A stretch of 7,202 nucleotides of DNA from positions 1 through 7,202 of the forward strand of contig JAHFEM010000087.1 of assembly GCA_023248505.1 (NCBI GenBank). Reading direction: 5' to 3'. The stretch is from Nitrospirota bacterium (GTDB lineage Bacteria; Nitrospirota; Nitrospiria; SBBL01; Manganitrophaceae). Position 1 is the stretch's first letter; every line of letters starts with the position of its first letter. A program made the position numbers and the translations under genes. The notes beneath the pieces were generated by a model. That model saw only the letters and a list, made by a program, of their open reading frames with translations, was not told where the DNA came from and did no database searches. Below are positions 5,423 through 7,202 of the stretch, in pieces.

Positions 5423-7202
5423 TCACGCCGCGGTCGGTTTTGTCTCGGAGGAGGGCGGTTCGAGGAGTTCATGCACCCGGGTGACCAGCTCCGCCGGGCT
5501 GAAGGGTTTGGGGAGAAGGGGTAATTTGTTTTCCCGAATCCAGTCCTGATACGTTTCACGATCGGTGTAGCCGCTGATAAAAAGGAACTTTGTCGCCGGC
5601 CTTATTTTTTGGACCTGCTCGTAGAGTTCTCTTCCGTTCATCTTCGGCATCACCATATCGGAGATGATCAGGGAGATCGACTTGTCAAATCGGTTGATCT
5701 GACGGAGTCCCTCTTCTCCGTTTTCGGCCAGGAGGACGGGGTGGCCGCACTCCTCTAAGGCCCGCTGAAAAACCGTTTGCAGAAGGGGATCGTCCTCAAC
5801 GACGAGGATGTTTTCAGATCGTCTCGGAATATTCCGGATCGCGGGCTCTTGGAGGGGGGCGATCCGCTGCGGCTCTTCGACGGCCGGGATGAAGATCTTG
5901 AAGGTCGATCCCTTGCCGATCTGGCTCTTGACGGTGATCCACCCGCCGTGTTGGCCGATAATTCCGTGAACGATCGAGAGGCCCAAGCCGGTTCCCCGGT
6001 CGGGCGCCTTTGTCGAAAAAAACGGGTCGAAGATCTGTTCGAGGGTTTTCTCATCCATCCCGATGCCGGTATCGGAGACGGTCAGTAGAACATATTCTCC
6101 GGGGAGGTGATCAGGGGCCTTCCGGAAGTCGGACTCCGTCAGAGGGAGGTTCTTTGTCTCGATCGTGAGCCGTCCTCCCCTCGGCATCGCATCGCGGGCG
6201 TTGACGCAGAGATTCAACACGACCTGCTCTATCTGAGCCATATCGGCATACACATTTTTCAGAGAGGGATCGGGGATGAAGGCCACCTCGATCTGCTCGC
6301 TCAGCATTTTTTCAAGGAGAGGAAGCAGGTCGGAGAGGACCGTGTTGAGATTAAGAGGGGCCGGCTCCAACATCTGCCGGCGTCCGAAGGTGAGCAATTG
6401 CCGAATAATTTTTGTGGCCCTCCCGACCAGCTGGCGGATGTGGGAGAGATAGATATAGAGGGGATGGATCTCGTCGATTTTTGCGAGGGAGAGATCGGTA
6501 TAGCCGAGGATGCCGGTCAGCACGTTGTTGAAGTCGTGGGCGATCCCGCTTGCAAGGCGGCCGAGGCTCTCCATCTTCTGCGACTGAAAGAGCTGCCGTT
6601 CCAACGCTTTTTGCTCGGTGTTATCGAAAAGATAACCTTTAAATTCGATCAATTCTCCCTGCGTATCGAACCGCCCGATCACGTTCGCGATTGCGTCCAC
6701 GGGGGCGCCGTCGCGGCGGCGCATTTCGAGCCCGTAGGATTGAAGCTTTCTTTCCCGCCGAAGCGCGGCAATAAAGTGATCCCACACGGAACGGTCCGGG
6801 TAGAACGATTTTAAATCATGAGCGGCGGCTTCTTCCGTTGAGGCAAAGCCGAAGATGCGGGCAAAGGAAGGGTTGCAGACGAGGATCGTTCCATCCGGCG
6901 TAGAAATGAAATCGCCGCTGAGGTCTTCCTCGAAGAACTCCCGGTATTTTTCCTCCGATTCCCGAAGCGACGCCTCCGTGCGGCGCAGCGCGGCGCGGTT
7001 GACCGCCTCCTTCATCTCGCGTCGCACCGTTTCGCACAGGCGGGTCAGGTTTCCTTTCATCAGGTAGTCGTTCGCCCCGGCCCGCATGGCGGCGGTGGCG
7101 GTCTCCTCTCCAATGCTGCCGGAGACGATAATGAAGGGGATGTCCCGATTCTTTTTCTTAAGAATTGAAAGGGCGGTCGGGGCATTAAAGTGGGGCATTT
7201 TG
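5423..7202 (-). CDS. Hybrid sensor histidine kinase: REC-PAS-HisKA-HATPase-REC (N-terminus outside window)
   Basis: The frame continues off the right edge (an AAA codon precedes the first visible ATG at 7198), so the protein is longer than the 591 residues numbered here from that Met. In order: the back half of a receiver domain (1-60; [14 protein letters not shown] with Lys48), whose phospho-accepting Asp should lie just outside; a short coiled linker (60-85); a PAS domain (about 84-195; [20 protein letters not shown]); a HisKA domain with His221 in HDFNN; an HATPase domain with N-box [10 protein letters not shown] (Asn333), G1 box SDTGIGM (375-381), F box FDPFFSTK and G2 box GTGLGLS; and a complete C-terminal receiver (about 462-582) with VVEDD, Asp514 in [10 protein letters not shown], Ser542 and Lys564. 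No membrane segment is visible, so it is probably cytosolic. The order suggests a kinase whose input is a receiver plus PAS and whose output goes through its own C-terminal Asp. No DNA-binding partner is in the window and the signal is unknown. Confidence 0.93.
   Translation of the reverse strand, partial: KMPHFNAPTALSILKKKNRDIPFIIVSGSIGEETATAAMRAGANDYLMKGNLTRLCETVRREMKEAVNRAALRRTEASLRESEEKYREFFEEDLSGDFISTPDGTILVCNPSFARIFGFASTEEAAAHDLKSFYPDRSVWDHFIAALRRERKLQSYGLEMRRRDGAPVDAIANVIGRFDTQGELIEFKGYLFDNTEQKALERQLFQSQKMESLGRLASGIAHDFNNVLTGILGYTDLSLAKIDEIHPLYIYLSHIRQLVGRATKIIRQLLTFGRRQMLEPAPLNLNTVLSDLLPLLEKMLSEQIEVAFIPDPSLKNVYADMAQIEQVVLNLCVNARDAMPRGGRLTIETKNLPLTESDFRKAPDHLPGEYVLLTVSDTGIGMDEKTLEQIFDPFFSTKAPDRGTGLGLSIVHGIIGQHGGWITVKSQIGKGSTFKIFIPAVEEPQRIAPLQEPAIRNIPRRSENILVVEDDPLLQTVFQRALEECGHPVLLAENGEEGLRQINRFDKSISLIISDMVMPKMNGRELYEQVQKIRPATKFLFISGYTDRETYQDWIRENKLPLLPKPFSPAELVTRVHELLEPPSSETKPTAA

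Noticed and set aside
4640..5524. Long open frame of 294 codons on the plus strand
   Set aside because: It is antisense to the aminotransferase, whose protein has full family motifs. The plus-strand translation is rich in Arg/Gly/Asp without recognisable domains, typical of a shadow frame in GC-rich DNA.
6107..6814. Plus-strand open frame of 235 codons
   Set aside because: Antisense to the kinase core with its conserved H, N, G and F boxes; no motif in its own translation.
6807..6817. A third GATTTTAAATC, identical to the core of the palindromic repeat
   Set aside because: It lies inside the PAS region of the sensor kinase and encodes normal residues (DLKS). The flanks do not resemble the repeat arms, so chance is the simplest explanation.

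Overview
The window looks like ordinary chromosome from a free-living, GC-rich bacterium with Gram-negative-type gene content. The biotin-synthase-like protein, the aminotransferase subfamily and the multi-domain sensor kinase would fit a Nitrospirota-like or deltaproteobacterial-type lineage. That placement is an impression from protein style and no taxonomic marker is present. There are no rRNA or tRNA genes, CRISPR arrays, transposases or phage genes.

Layout. Plus strand, left part: the 3' end of a RecQ-family helicase (1-474) overlaps a corA Mg2+/Co2+ channel gene (471-1436) by an ATGA junction. An 85-bp palindromic repeat follows, then a biotin-synthase-like radical SAM gene (1570-2592) with a strong ribosome binding site. 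Behind it is an AT-richer small gene broken by two frameshifts (2620-2993). Minus strand, right part, read right to left: a hybrid sensor kinase that runs off the window (7202-5423), a PLP-dependent aminotransferase (5278-4097), a second copy of the palindromic repeat (4118-4036), then a probable two-gene operon of a DUF1841 protein (3988-3566) and a PrxQ/BCP peroxiredoxin (3546-3082). The two sets converge at about 2994-3081, a short GC-rich block with no recognised gene.

The genes do not form one obvious pathway: helicase, ion channel, cofactor enzyme, transaminase, thiol peroxidase and signalling kinase are a housekeeping mixture.

Points worth attention: (i) the BioB-like enzyme keeps the radical SAM CX3CX2C motif but lacks two of the three cysteines that hold the sacrificial [2Fe-2S] cluster in E. 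coli BioB; (ii) the aminotransferase lacks the usual carboxylate-binding arginine and has Phe where the PLP-contacting Tyr normally sits; (iii) an imperfect palindromic repeat occurs twice, in the same orientation relative to transcription, each time between two co-directional genes; (iv) two minus-strand genes have good sigma70-like promoters so close to their start codons that leaderless or near-leaderless mRNAs are predicted; (v) the RecQ end goes from zinc site to HRDC with no room for the winged-helix domain.
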